64,000 bases of DNA from Mesonia mobilis DSM 19841. GTDB lineage: Bacteria; Bacteroidota; Bacteroidia; Flavobacteriales; Flavobacteriaceae. Within the stretch, counting starts at the first letter, position 1. Every line of letters begins with the position of its first letter. Where the stretch lies: assembly GCF_000423405.1 (NCBI RefSeq), contig NZ_AUHX01000013.1:32992-96991 (forward strand), written 5' to 3'. Under the pieces are notes generated by a model, which did not search any database, was not told the origin of the DNA, and was given only the letters and a program-made list of their open reading frames with translations. This document shows, piece by piece, positions 55,539 to 63,563 of this stretch. Position numbers and translations under genes: made by a program.

Positions 55539-56033
55539 ATGAGAAAACAATTGGTCATCTTTTTATTTTAAATTTCAAAAAACATTTATACCAAATTCTT
55601 CAAAAAAGATCATATCGCTTGGCAAGTTTCTACAGAAGATTTACTGCAATTCCCTACAGAAACTTTTGGCTTTCATTTAGGTGAATTTTTAAAACAAAAT
55701 AATTTTCAGCTCATCCCTAAAGTTGAACGCCACGATGCTTACCACACGCTCACCAATTATGGCACTCGGGTTGAAGAAGAAATTGGCTTACAATATTTAT
55801 GTATGGGCAATGGCAAAAAAAGCCCGTATATGTATGGAGCCATTCTTTTAGGTACGCTTATTCTACCTGAATATTTTGGTTTTTACGTGAAGTCGTTTCT
55901 CGTGGGGAAAGAAGCTAACCCATTTCATCATTTTGATTACGAACAAGTTCTACACCTCAATTATTTTCAGTTTAAATCGATGATTTTCAGCGAAAAAATA
56001 ATTAAACCTCATTTACAAATTCATTCAATATAA
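55539..56033 (+). pseudogene. COQ4-like gene with in-frame TAA at codon 11
   Basis: ATG at 55539 starts MRKQLVIFLF, then TAA (55569-55571), then ISKNIYTKFFKKDHIAW onward in the same frame to 56033, 164 codons in all. The COQ4 metal motif HDxxH-x11-E is present as H65-D66, H69 and E81 (ERHDAYHTLTNYG, then TRVEEEIGL). A restart at ATG 55803 (codon 89) would lose the motif. One substitution (GAA, CAA or TTA to TAA) would explain it. COQ4 acts in ubiquinone synthesis; this family uses menaquinone, so the role here is open. creD follows after 10 bases. Confidence 0.75.
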
Positions 56034-56043
56034 ATCAATCATT

Positions 56044-57393
56044 ATGGAACAACAGAAAGGAAAATTCGGCAATTGGTTAAGAAATTCTATCACCGCCAAA
56101 CTACTCGTTATTGGCATTTTAGCCTTGATTTTACTTATCCCGTTAAGCTTTGTAAAAGACATCATTTACGAACGATCACTCAGGCAATCGCAAGTGATTA
56201 CAGAAATTAATCAAAAGTGGGGAAACGAGATTTTACTCTCGGGACCTATTTTAAAAATCCCTTATCATTATTACACAGAAGTTAAAGAATACGACAAAAA
56301 ACAGGAAGAAATGATCACTAAACGTGAAGAACATCTCTCCTATTTATATTATTTCCCAGATCAATTAGATATTGATGCTAAAGTTGAAACCAAACCTTTA
56401 GAACGAAGTATTTACAAATCTGTCGTTTATCATTCACAATTGAAATTAGAAGGTTATTTCCCTAAAATTTCTTCGGAAGAATTTGAAATTCCAACGGAAG
56501 ATGTGCTTTGGGAAAAAGCGAGTATTCTCGTAAAAACCTCGAACTTAAAAGGAATTAAAAGTCAGCTTGAAATTCAGCTTGGTTCACTTTCTACGCAATT
56601 GATGCCTATTTACAATCAAGAGAATTTAAAGACTTTACAATCGGAAGCTATTGCGAAATTTGCTGAAGTAAAAGATGAGAAAATTCCGTTTCAACTTCAT
56701 TTAGATATGAACGGAAGCAAGAGTTTAAAATTTATCCCGATCGGAAAAACCACCGAAGCTAAAATGACCTCAAATTGGCCTTCACCAAGTTTTGACGGAA
56801 ACTTTTTACCCGAAGACGGCTCGCGAGAAATCACCGAAAACGGATTTAAAGCCGACTGGAAAATCTTACAGATTAACCGACAATTTGAACAATCATTTAA
56901 AGGTAATTTACCCGATCTTACTCAATTTGCTTTTGGCACGAATCTGATTATTCCAGTAGACGATTATCAAAAAACAGATCGCACCGCCAAATATGGTTTT
57001 ATGGTAATTAGTCTTACGCTTATTGTATTCTTTTTAATTCAATTAATGAGTAAAATTTATATTCACCCGTTTCAGTATTTAATGATCGGTTTAGCACTCG
57101 TGATGTTCTACAGTTTGTTAATTTCTATTTCTGAACACGCCACCTATTTTAAAGCTTACCTTATCGCTGGAAGTTCAGTTTTGGTTTTAATTGGTATTTA
57201 TTCCCGCTTCATTTTTAAGAATATTAAATTTCCGTTGCTCATTAGTTGTTCACTAGCCGCGGTTTATAGTTTTATTTATGTGATCATTCAGCTAGAAAAT
57301 TATGCTTTATTGATAGGAAGTATAGGTCTATTTATGATTCTTGCGATCATTATGTTCGCTTCCCGAAAAATAGATTGGAGCTCGGCTTCTTAA
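56044..57393 (+). CDS. creD: Cell envelope integrity inner-membrane protein CreD
   Basis: 449 residues, normal CreD length. One N-terminal membrane helix (about 18-38), a large periplasmic domain with SLRQSQVITEINQKWGNE and GTNLIIPVDDYQKTDRTAKY, and about five C-terminal helices from residue 320. In E. coli creD belongs to the CreBC regulon and affects colicin tolerance; here no CreBC is present, and the winged-helix regulator is the likely controller. A bidirectional terminator follows. Confidence 0.9.
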   Translation: MEQQKGKFGNWLRNSITAKLLVIGILALILLIPLSFVKDIIYERSLRQSQVITEINQKWGNEILLSGPILKIPYHYYTEVKEYDKKQEEMITKREEHLSYLYYFPDQLDIDAKVETKPLERSIYKSVVYHSQLKLEGYFPKISSEEFEIPTEDVLWEKASILVKTSNLKGIKSQLEIQLGSLSTQLMPIYNQENLKTLQSEAIAKFAEVKDEKIPFQLHLDMNGSKSLKFIPIGKTTEAKMTSNWPSPSFDGNFLPEDGSREITENGFKADWKILQINRQFEQSFKGNLPDLTQFAFGTNLIIPVDDYQKTDRTAKYGFMVISLTLIVFFLIQLMSKIYIHPFQYLMIGLALVMFYSLLISISEHATYFKAYLIAGSSVLVLIGIYSRFIFKNIKFPLLISCSLAAVYSFIYVIIQLENYALLIGSIGLFMILAIIMFASRKIDWSSAS

Positions 57394-57430
57394 ATAAAAA
57401 AAGCCGGTTTTAAAACCGGCTTTTTTTATT
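57393..57430. terminator. Bidirectional terminator between creD and the T9SS protein gene
   Basis: AATAAAAAAAGCCGGTTT with inverted copy, GC-rich core and T-runs on both strands. Confidence 0.92.
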
Positions 57431-59432
57431 CTTTTACAAATTTTCTTTGAAAAGATTTGCCGTTTACCGTAATTCTCAGAAAATATATACCTGTACTTAA
57501 TTGCTCTATAGATATAGGCTGATCTTGGTATAGTGTTCCTGTAATTTGCTTTTGTCCGGTTATAGAATAAATTTCAAATGATTCACCGTCTATCCCAAAA
57601 GCAGCATTAATCGCTATTTGATTTTTTGCAGGATTAGGATATAAACTTAGATTTTTATATTCGGTTTTATTGACTGATAAGAAACTTCCTTCTTCAATAA
57701 CTAATGTTGAATTTAGGCTTGGATAATCAATTTCATCAATAATCCCAGAAGGCCACTTTACGGTTATTTTAGTGATTTCTGTATCTTCTCCTATTCCAAA
57801 ATGAGTATTTAAACTATTCATATACCTAAAACCAACTCCTGCTTTTACATCTCTAATTTGAGTACCTAAACTACTAGTTACTTCAATTCTTGCGCCAATC
57901 CCGTTACGATTACTTTCTGTACCTATGAGTGCAACTTTTAACCAGTTGTTGCCATTGGGTTGATTATAATAGATATTATTATTTGAAACGATATCTAAAA
58001 AACCATCATTATTAAGGTCTCCAACAGGATTATTATTAATGTTAACCTCTGCATCGGTAAAAGTTAGATCACCATTATTTATTAAGATTTTTCCACCAAT
58101 ACCAAAAATATCTACATAGCCATCGTTATTAAAATCGCAAGCAACGTTTTCAATTCCCGTTGAAGTAATATTATCGATCCCAGAGCCTAAGGTAATATCT
58201 GTAAATGTGCCGTCGCCATTATTACGCATTAGTTTATGACTGCCGTCTGTAAGAGCATTTGCCCCCACAAAGACATCCATAAATCCATCATTATCAAAAT
58301 CTGCCCAAGCAGAAGACCAAGCTTGTACAGGATCTGCAAGACCACTTTCCTCTCCTACTTCAGTAAATGTGCCGTCACCATTATTACGATGTAATTGATT
58401 AATTTTTATTTCATTATTACCACCTCTACATTTAGCTATAAATAAATCTGAGTCTCCGTCGTTATCATAATCGATCCAAATAGAACCATAATTACCGCCA
58501 TTAGCAGAATCTCCCAAGCCACCTTGGTTATAAGTTAAATTTCCGCTACCATCATTCATATAATATACGTTTGGAGCAATATCGTGACAAACAAATGCAT
58601 CTAAATGACCATCTTTATTAATGTCGACAAAATTTGAACGCTGGGAAAATACATATTCGCTTCCGCTAATTTGAGTGAAAGAATTACCATCGTCTGCAGC
58701 TTTCATAAATGTTACTCCGTTACCAGCTCCATATAAAAGGTCATTATATCCATTAGCATCAAAATCTGCTACTGCAAAACTCCAAGAAGCTAAGTATTGA
58801 GCATTTGAAGTAGTGATATTTCTTTCATTAAAAACATTCGTTTCTGTTTGTTCCAAAATATTTACATTATCCGACGAAATTGAAATAATATCATCTAAAT
58901 AATCTCCATTCATATCGACAACTCCTAATGTATTTCCTGAAGTTGAAGGGGTTATGGCTACCGTATTAAAGTCTATAAGTGTTTCTGGTGCTACATATTC
59001 TGAAATTTCAAAATCATAGCCATCACTAGACCAATTATTATCAAATACGATGTAATAAGTTACTCCTTGCACTACATTAAAATCAAACACAGATAAAAGA
59101 CTTGGACCCGGTGCAGAGTCATCATCTCCTCCTATACAAACTAAATTTTCACAAGATCCTTCATAAATATGAAACCTAGAATCTCCACCGGTATTACTTG
59201 CTAAATCTGTACTTACCTGTATGTGGTAATCATTCTCTGGCGTAAATTTATACCATTCTCCGTGGTCTCCATTAGTAAAGACTCCTGCACAATTTATAGG
59301 AGCTGCATCCCCATCAATTGTACCATATGAGTGATTACCTAGATCTACTTCAATTGCATCTTCGCAGGTATTTTGAGCTAGACAAAAATTAAGTGTCAAA
59401 AAACATAAAATTAAAAAGGTAATTTTTTTCAT
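57426..59432 (-). CDS. Secreted VCBS/FG-GAP and ASPIC-UnbV protein with T9SS sorting domain
   Basis: 668 residues. Signal peptide ends NFCLAQ. Residues about 22-150 form a beta-sandwich with paired cysteines; about 155-490 hold FG-GAP/VCBS units with Ca-binding DxNxDG motifs (DINKDGHLD, DYDNDGDSD, DFNNDGYVD). An ASPIC/UnbV domain follows (GIGARIEVTSSLG, TVKWPSGIIDEIDYP). The last 70 residues (LYPNPAKNQIAI, KSFQRKFVKE) are a type A T9SS sorting domain. It is a surface or secreted protein. Gap to the diheme cytochrome gene is 16 bases, one operon. Confidence 0.92.
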   Translation of the reverse strand: MKKITFLILCFLTLNFCLAQNTCEDAIEVDLGNHSYGTIDGDAAPINCAGVFTNGDHGEWYKFTPENDYHIQVSTDLASNTGGDSRFHIYEGSCENLVCIGGDDDSAPGPSLLSVFDFNVVQGVTYYIVFDNNWSSDGYDFEISEYVAPETLIDFNTVAITPSTSGNTLGVVDMNGDYLDDIISISSDNVNILEQTETNVFNERNITTSNAQYLASWSFAVADFDANGYNDLLYGAGNGVTFMKAADDGNSFTQISGSEYVFSQRSNFVDINKDGHLDAFVCHDIAPNVYYMNDGSGNLTYNQGGLGDSANGGNYGSIWIDYDNDGDSDLFIAKCRGGNNEIKINQLHRNNGDGTFTEVGEESGLADPVQAWSSAWADFDNDGFMDVFVGANALTDGSHKLMRNNGDGTFTDITLGSGIDNITSTGIENVACDFNNDGYVDIFGIGGKILINNGDLTFTDAEVNINNNPVGDLNNDGFLDIVSNNNIYYNQPNGNNWLKVALIGTESNRNGIGARIEVTSSLGTQIRDVKAGVGFRYMNSLNTHFGIGEDTEITKITVKWPSGIIDEIDYPSLNSTLVIEEGSFLSVNKTEYKNLSLYPNPAKNQIAINAAFGIDGESFEIYSITGQKQITGTLYQDQPISIEQLSTGIYFLRITVNGKSFQRKFVKE

Positions 59433-59448
59433 AAGCGTTGTATTAAAA

Positions 59449-60546
59449 TTATTGGCAGTTATTTTCTAATGAGTTAATCCATTGTTCTATTAATTGTACA
59501 CCTTCTTGATGAACTAAAGTTCGACCTAATAAAGGCATTCTTGAAGCTTCATCCTCCGTATTTAATCGATAATACATATTAGACCGCTGGTTGTTGCCGC
59601 TCATTACAATATAAGGTAAACCCGGCGCAATATATTCTTCTGGTTCTAAGCAAACTCCTAGATGATCTAATACATTAGTTTCTGAATAAGCTAAACGTAA
59701 CACTCTATATGAACAATGTGCATTTTCTGAATGGCAATGAGCGCAATTTATATCTAAATAAGACCTAACTCTTTCTTGTAAAGATTCAGATTCGTCTGTC
59801 CAATCTTTAACTGATACTATTTCTGATGGGAAATTTTCTAAAAAACCTTTATCTACCCACTTTTGAAGTTGATGCTGCTGCCCATCTGCATAATTAATTA
59901 ACCTATTTAAGTTTTGAGGTTTTGGACCAATTGGTATGGGAACCTCATTTGTTTTATGACAAGTAACACATTCATTACCAGAAGGAATTCGATAATTAGT
60001 ACTTTTAACCATACCGTTCTCTTCCCACTCAAGCGGCACATAACTACCATCTAGATCAAGATAAGCTTCGGTTTGCTCTTCATTCCAAACATAATTGGCA
60101 AATTCCCAATTGCCATTTCTTTTAAATAACAAACGAGTTTCTATAATTTTTTGTTCATATTGAGGAAGAACATTTTCGTAATAAAAATTTTTTATAAGCA
60201 CCGTACTATTAGGAAAATTAAAAACCTCACTATCATCCACATAACTTGCTTTTGATGAGTTTGGCATCCAAATAAACCTTTTCTTTTTTGCGTAATCGGT
60301 AAATAATGGAGTTATTAAATCATAAGGTAAAACGCTATTAACCGGTTCAATATTATTTAATCTTCCTTCATAAAAATTATATTCTGATAAAGTTTGGTAA
60401 GGAACCGATGACACATCAAAATTCACAACATCCTCATCTGGATTTTCTTCAACAGGTTCTTCTTCAACTCTAGAATAGGAGTCATCACTACTGCAAGAAG
60501 CTATCAAAAACACAGAAGAAATCAAAAAAATATAAATTATACGCAT
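59449..60546 (-). CDS. Diheme c-type cytochrome lipoprotein (SO2930/HNE_0200-like)
   Basis: 365 residues. Lipoprotein signal VFLIASCSSDD. Two heme-binding motifs, CVTCH (about 193) and CAHCH (about 271), lie in the C-terminal half; the N-terminal half has PYDLITPLFTDYAKKKRFIW, which I associate with the SO2930 family. It should transfer electrons at the outer face of the periplasm or outer membrane. It heads an operon with the T9SS surface protein. Its promoter lies in the preceding hairpin. Confidence 0.85.
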   Translation of the reverse strand: MRIIYIFLISSVFLIASCSSDDSYSRVEEEPVEENPDEDVVNFDVSSVPYQTLSEYNFYEGRLNNIEPVNSVLPYDLITPLFTDYAKKKRFIWMPNSSKASYVDDSEVFNFPNSTVLIKNFYYENVLPQYEQKIIETRLLFKRNGNWEFANYVWNEEQTEAYLDLDGSYVPLEWEENGMVKSTNYRIPSGNECVTCHKTNEVPIPIGPKPQNLNRLINYADGQQHQLQKWVDKGFLENFPSEIVSVKDWTDESESLQERVRSYLDINCAHCHSENAHCSYRVLRLAYSETNVLDHLGVCLEPEEYIAPGLPYIVMSGNNQRSNMYYRLNTEDEASRMPLLGRTLVHQEGVQLIEQWINSLENNCQ

Positions 60547-60591
60547 TAAAAAAGTGTTAAGCCGTTTCGATTAAAACAAACTTAACACTTT
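60547..60591 (-). terminator. Terminator hairpin holding the cytochrome promoter
   Basis: Minus strand AAAGTGTTAAG (60591-60581), 19-base loop, CTTAACACTTT and T-run ending two bases before the ATG at 60546. The -7 box TAAGTTTG (60577-60584) covers the 5' arm and loop edge. Confidence 0.65.
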
Positions 60592-60608
60592 AAATACTAA
60601 TTATACAA
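60577..60608 (-). promoter_or_regulatory. Promoter of the diheme cytochrome operon
   Basis: Minus strand TTG (60606-60608), 21-base spacer, TAAGTTTG (60577-60584), an exact match to the Bacteroidota consensus. The start of transcription would lie in the hairpin loop. Confidence 0.55.
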
Positions 60609-60610
60609 TA

Positions 60611-61441
60611 TTACTTTAATATAATTTTAACAAAAACCGGTAAGTGATCGGAAGCATATCTTCCATCTTCGTTATCACTTAAAACGGCGTAGGTTTTAAT
60701 TTTTACTTCTTCGGAATGAAAAATATAATCGATTCTTCTAGTCACCGGAGTTTTAAAATCATAACCATTAAATGTACCCGACGGACCTAATTTTATTCCT
60801 GCAGAATAATCTTTAGCATCTTTCAAGTAAGATTTAATATACTGAATTTGTTCCGTTTCTGGTTCTAGATTAAAATCTCCGGTTAACAACACCGGATAAT
60901 TTTCTACGTTGATCTTCTTTATCTGCTGAGTGATTAATCGAGAACTATTTGTTCTGGCGTCTTTACCACGATGATCAAAATGCGTATTGAAAAAATAGAA
61001 TTTCTCACTACTTTCTTTATCTTTCAGCAAAGCATAAGTGCAAATACGATGATAATCGGCATCCCAACCTTTTGAAATTTGATTGGGTGTTTCTGAAAGC
61101 CAAAAAGTATCACTTTTTAAAACTTCAAATTTTGTGGTATCGTAAAATATTGCGCTAAACTCACCTTGATCGCCACCTTCTCGACCTACACCTATATGTT
61201 GGTAATTAGATAATTCAGCAGTTATAAAATCGATTTGCGATTTCACAGCTTCTTGAACACCAAAAATTTGCGGATGGTAAAATTTAAGCTGATTCGCTAA
61301 AAAATCTTTACGCTTCGACCAACTGTTCTCGCCATCATTTTCATTCGCGTATTTAATATTATAGCTCATCGCTGTAAATTCTTGAGCCAGTAAACCAAAA
61401 CTCGAAACCATAAAAATTATCGCTACAATTAATTTCTTCAT
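60611..61441 (-). CDS. Endonuclease/exonuclease/phosphatase family hydrolase
   Basis: 276 residues. Signal peptide (ending SFGLLAQ), then the EEP fold: MSYNIKYANENDG, GVQEAVKSQIDF (metal Glu), NTHFDHRG, LTGDFNLEPE and SDHLPVFVKI (catalytic Asp-His). Exported members cleave phosphodiesters or sphingolipid-type substrates; the exact one is not visible. Its ATG lies 3 bases from the stop of the upstream dehydrogenase-like gene, so both are in one operon. Confidence 0.88.
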   Translation of the reverse strand: MKKLIVAIIFMVSSFGLLAQEFTAMSYNIKYANENDGENSWSKRKDFLANQLKFYHPQIFGVQEAVKSQIDFITAELSNYQHIGVGREGGDQGEFSAIFYDTTKFEVLKSDTFWLSETPNQISKGWDADYHRICTYALLKDKESSEKFYFFNTHFDHRGKDARTNSSRLITQQIKKINVENYPVLLTGDFNLEPETEQIQYIKSYLKDAKDYSAGIKLGPSGTFNGYDFKTPVTRRIDYIFHSEEVKIKTYAVLSDNEDGRYASDHLPVFVKIILK

Positions 61442-61444
61442 CGT

Positions 61445-62650
61445 TTATTCTTTACCGTCAACAAAATCTTGTAAATAAGCGAAACGTGGTGTAAGTTTCC
61501 CTTGAAAAGTCATTCGGGCACGTTCTAAAATTCCGTTAACATCATCGTTATAAAATGAAGGGATCACATGCTCTAAAAACATTTCTCCAAAACCTTCGCT
61601 GGCGTCTTTTGGCAATTCACAAGGTAAATTATCGACTGCCATTACGGTAATCGCTTCTGGAGCATCAAAAGTGACTTCTTTTTCGGTGGTTGGATCGTAA
61701 CCATAAAAAGGATCGGCAATGGTAGAAGGTCTTAGCGTGCTTGCTACCGGACCGTCGATATCGCAACTTATATCGGCAACCAAATTGATCTTAAATTCGG
61801 GGTGTTTTGCGTCTTCACGAGTAAATAAAAACGGAGCACCATCGCCATAAAAATGTCCGGCAATAAAGAAATCACTCACTTCTGCAAACCGCATAAAATC
61901 TGATTCGTATTCATCGGGATTGTTATAAAAATCGTAGCGATCTAGGTTTTTCCCATCTTTACGTTTGTTATAATCTAACACGTCGATTTGGCAAAACACC
62001 GCCTCATCAAAGTCGTTCACCAAATAATCTTGAACATTCACTTCTTTTAAATTGAGTTCTTCTAAAATTTCTCGTGCTCCATTGGCTACTTTTCCACTAC
62101 CGGTAAGCACGATTTTTAAATGAGGAAGTTCTACTTTTTTAAGTTCTTGTTTGAGCGCTGTATAATCGGGAAGAGTTTCTACTTTTTCTAATTGAAATGA
62201 TTTTTCTCTAATCCCAAATGCTCTTAAACCATTATAAGCTCCTACGATCCCGGCATAACGCCCAAACCCTATGAGTCGGTTTCCTTTACTATCGGTAATG
62301 GTTTCGTGATCAAAAAGCTCAATATTCTTTTCAAGAATCGCTTGTAATAATTCTCGGTTATAAGGTTGCTTCTTTATAGTATGTGAAAAGAAAAAGTATT
62401 TTTTATTCGGAATTAATGCGGAAATAGGAACTTCTTTTACGCCTAAAAGCACCTCACAATCTGATAGGTTTTCGCTAACCTCTATACCTCGATCTTGATA
62501 GGTTGCATCTGAAAAAATTCGAATAGAAGAGCTTTCTACTTTTATTTGTGCCTCTAGAAATGTTTCTTGGAGTTCTTTTAATTTTTCTGGAGAAAAAACT
62601 ACTCTTCTATCGGGTGGTGTTTTACGCTCGCGAATAATTCCTATTTTCAT
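61445..62650 (-). CDS. Saccharopine/alanine dehydrogenase-like NAD(P)-dependent oxidoreductase
   Basis: 401 residues. N-terminal KIGIIRERKTPPDRRVVFSP is the AlaDH/PNT_N pattern; the Rossmann part has KIVLTGSGKVANGAREIL. Later ADISCDIDGPVASTLRPS resembles LYS1-type saccharopine dehydrogenases. It could oxidise saccharopine to lysine, or act on a related substrate; no lysine genes are nearby. It is the first gene of a unit with the EEP-family hydrolase. Confidence 0.8.
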   Translation of the reverse strand: MKIGIIRERKTPPDRRVVFSPEKLKELQETFLEAQIKVESSSIRIFSDATYQDRGIEVSENLSDCEVLLGVKEVPISALIPNKKYFFFSHTIKKQPYNRELLQAILEKNIELFDHETITDSKGNRLIGFGRYAGIVGAYNGLRAFGIREKSFQLEKVETLPDYTALKQELKKVELPHLKIVLTGSGKVANGAREILEELNLKEVNVQDYLVNDFDEAVFCQIDVLDYNKRKDGKNLDRYDFYNNPDEYESDFMRFAEVSDFFIAGHFYGDGAPFLFTREDAKHPEFKINLVADISCDIDGPVASTLRPSTIADPFYGYDPTTEKEVTFDAPEAITVMAVDNLPCELPKDASEGFGEMFLEHVIPSFYNDDVNGILERARMTFQGKLTPRFAYLQDFVDGKE

Positions 62651-62714
62651 ATATTTTAATTTCTATTGAATAGCCTGACAAATTGTTCTTGGCACAGGCT
62701 TTGTTATTTAAATG

Positions 62715-62749
62715 TTGTTGTGTAAATATATGATTTTATTGTATCTTTG
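62715..62749 (+). promoter_or_regulatory. Upstream promoter of the ssrA region
   Basis: TTG (62718-62720, with another at 62715), 21-base spacer, TATCTTTG (62742-62749), an exact consensus match. It would give an RNA starting about 180 bases before tmRNA. Confidence 0.55.
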
Positions 62750-62796
62750 CCAGCCTTACCTAAAAGTAAGTAGGTTCTTTTACAAGTTATTTTTGC

Positions 62797-62892
62797 GTTA
62801 GGGATAGCAGTGGAAATCCCACAGCCTGATAAGGCGAGGAATTGAAGCGAATAGCCCGCCGCTTGCTTGGTAAAGCAAGCGGAATGCCCAAG
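62797..62892 (+). repeat. Flavobacterial interspersed structured element upstream of ssrA
   Basis: GTTAGGGATAGCAGTGGAAA, TCCC, inner hairpin AGCCTGATAAGGC, GAATTGAAGCGAATAGCCCG, and a GC-rich hairpin CCGCTTGC with GCAAGCGG, then AATGCCC. The arrangement matches the copy at 44311-44428. It is bordered by the direct repeat TTATTTTTGC (62787-62796 and 62899-62908). Confidence 0.55.
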
Positions 62893-62899
62893 TAACTAT

Positions 62900-62907
62900 T
62901 ATTTTTG
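62900..62907 (+). promoter_or_regulatory. Candidate proximal -7 box of ssrA
   Basis: TATTTTTG matches TAnnTTTG and lies 28 bases before tmRNA. No -33 TTG at proper spacing; the same string occurs at 62788-62795. Confidence 0.35.
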
Positions 62908-62934
62908 CTAGTTAAATTATTACTACAATACAAT

Positions 62935-63330
62935 GGGGTCGACTGGTTTTGACAGCGAGTCTAATTGAGTTGTAAGCACGTCGAGCGCTGGGATATAGCT
63001 CGTAAATCTCATGTTTCACACTTTTTTAAACGGCGAAAATAATTACGCCTTAGCTGCGTAATCTGAACTATAGTAAGATTACCTTAACCTATGTAAGACA
63101 TAGGGCTAAGATGTCTCTGGAAAGCCTTGATTTATGGCGTTCCACCAAGAGGCACCGATAAAATAAATCTAGGTAGCTTGACACCTTTAAGAGCTATTGA
63201 AATTTTAAAGGTTACGGAAAAATTGGGAGGTTTTCTGCCAGATTTTTCCCGACAATTAAAGTGAAAAATAAACGTGTAGAAAGCAGCTGAATTGCTTGTT
63301 TGGACGGGAGTTCGAATCTCCCCGACTCCA
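62935..63330 (+). ncRNA. ssrA: Transfer-messenger RNA
   Basis: The 5' end GGGGTCGACTGGTTTTGACA pairs with 3' CGACTCC in a tRNA-like acceptor stem, and the T-arm GAGTTCGAATCTC precedes the 3' end. The tag reading frame at 63032-63061 encodes GENNYALAA and a stop, the Bacteroidota pattern. No CCA is encoded. tmRNA rescues stalled ribosomes and tags the nascent peptides for proteolysis. A terminator follows at 63336. Confidence 0.97.
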
Positions 63331-63335
63331 CAACT

Positions 63336-63377
63336 AAAAACCTCAACTATTTGATATTTAATTAGTTGAGGTTTTTT
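63336..63377. terminator. ssrA terminator
   Basis: AAAAACCTCAACTA, 13-base loop, TAGTTGAGGTTTTTT immediately after tmRNA. Confidence 0.9.
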
Positions 63378-63491
63378 ATTTTAATTTTTTGTATGGTTTC
63401 TGTACGGCTTATGTTTTTATTAATTAAAACTTAATTGCATCTACTTTAAACTCTCTATTTCTTTTAGTGAAAAACCTTCAATCTCATTATT

Positions 63492-63554
63492 AGCTGAGTA
63501 CAACCCATAAGTCCTAAAAAACAAATGTTTTGCACTTATGGGTTGAACTCAGCT
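63492..63554. repeat. 63-bp imperfect palindrome beside the IS30 remnant
   Basis: Arms of 21 bases, AGCTGAGTACAACCCATAAG (+T) and its inverted copy with one mismatch, separated by 21 bases. It may be a pair of abutted insertion-sequence ends or a small non-autonomous element. It lies just past the stop codon of the truncated transposase. Confidence 0.6.
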
Positions 63555-63563
63555 TACTTGAAC

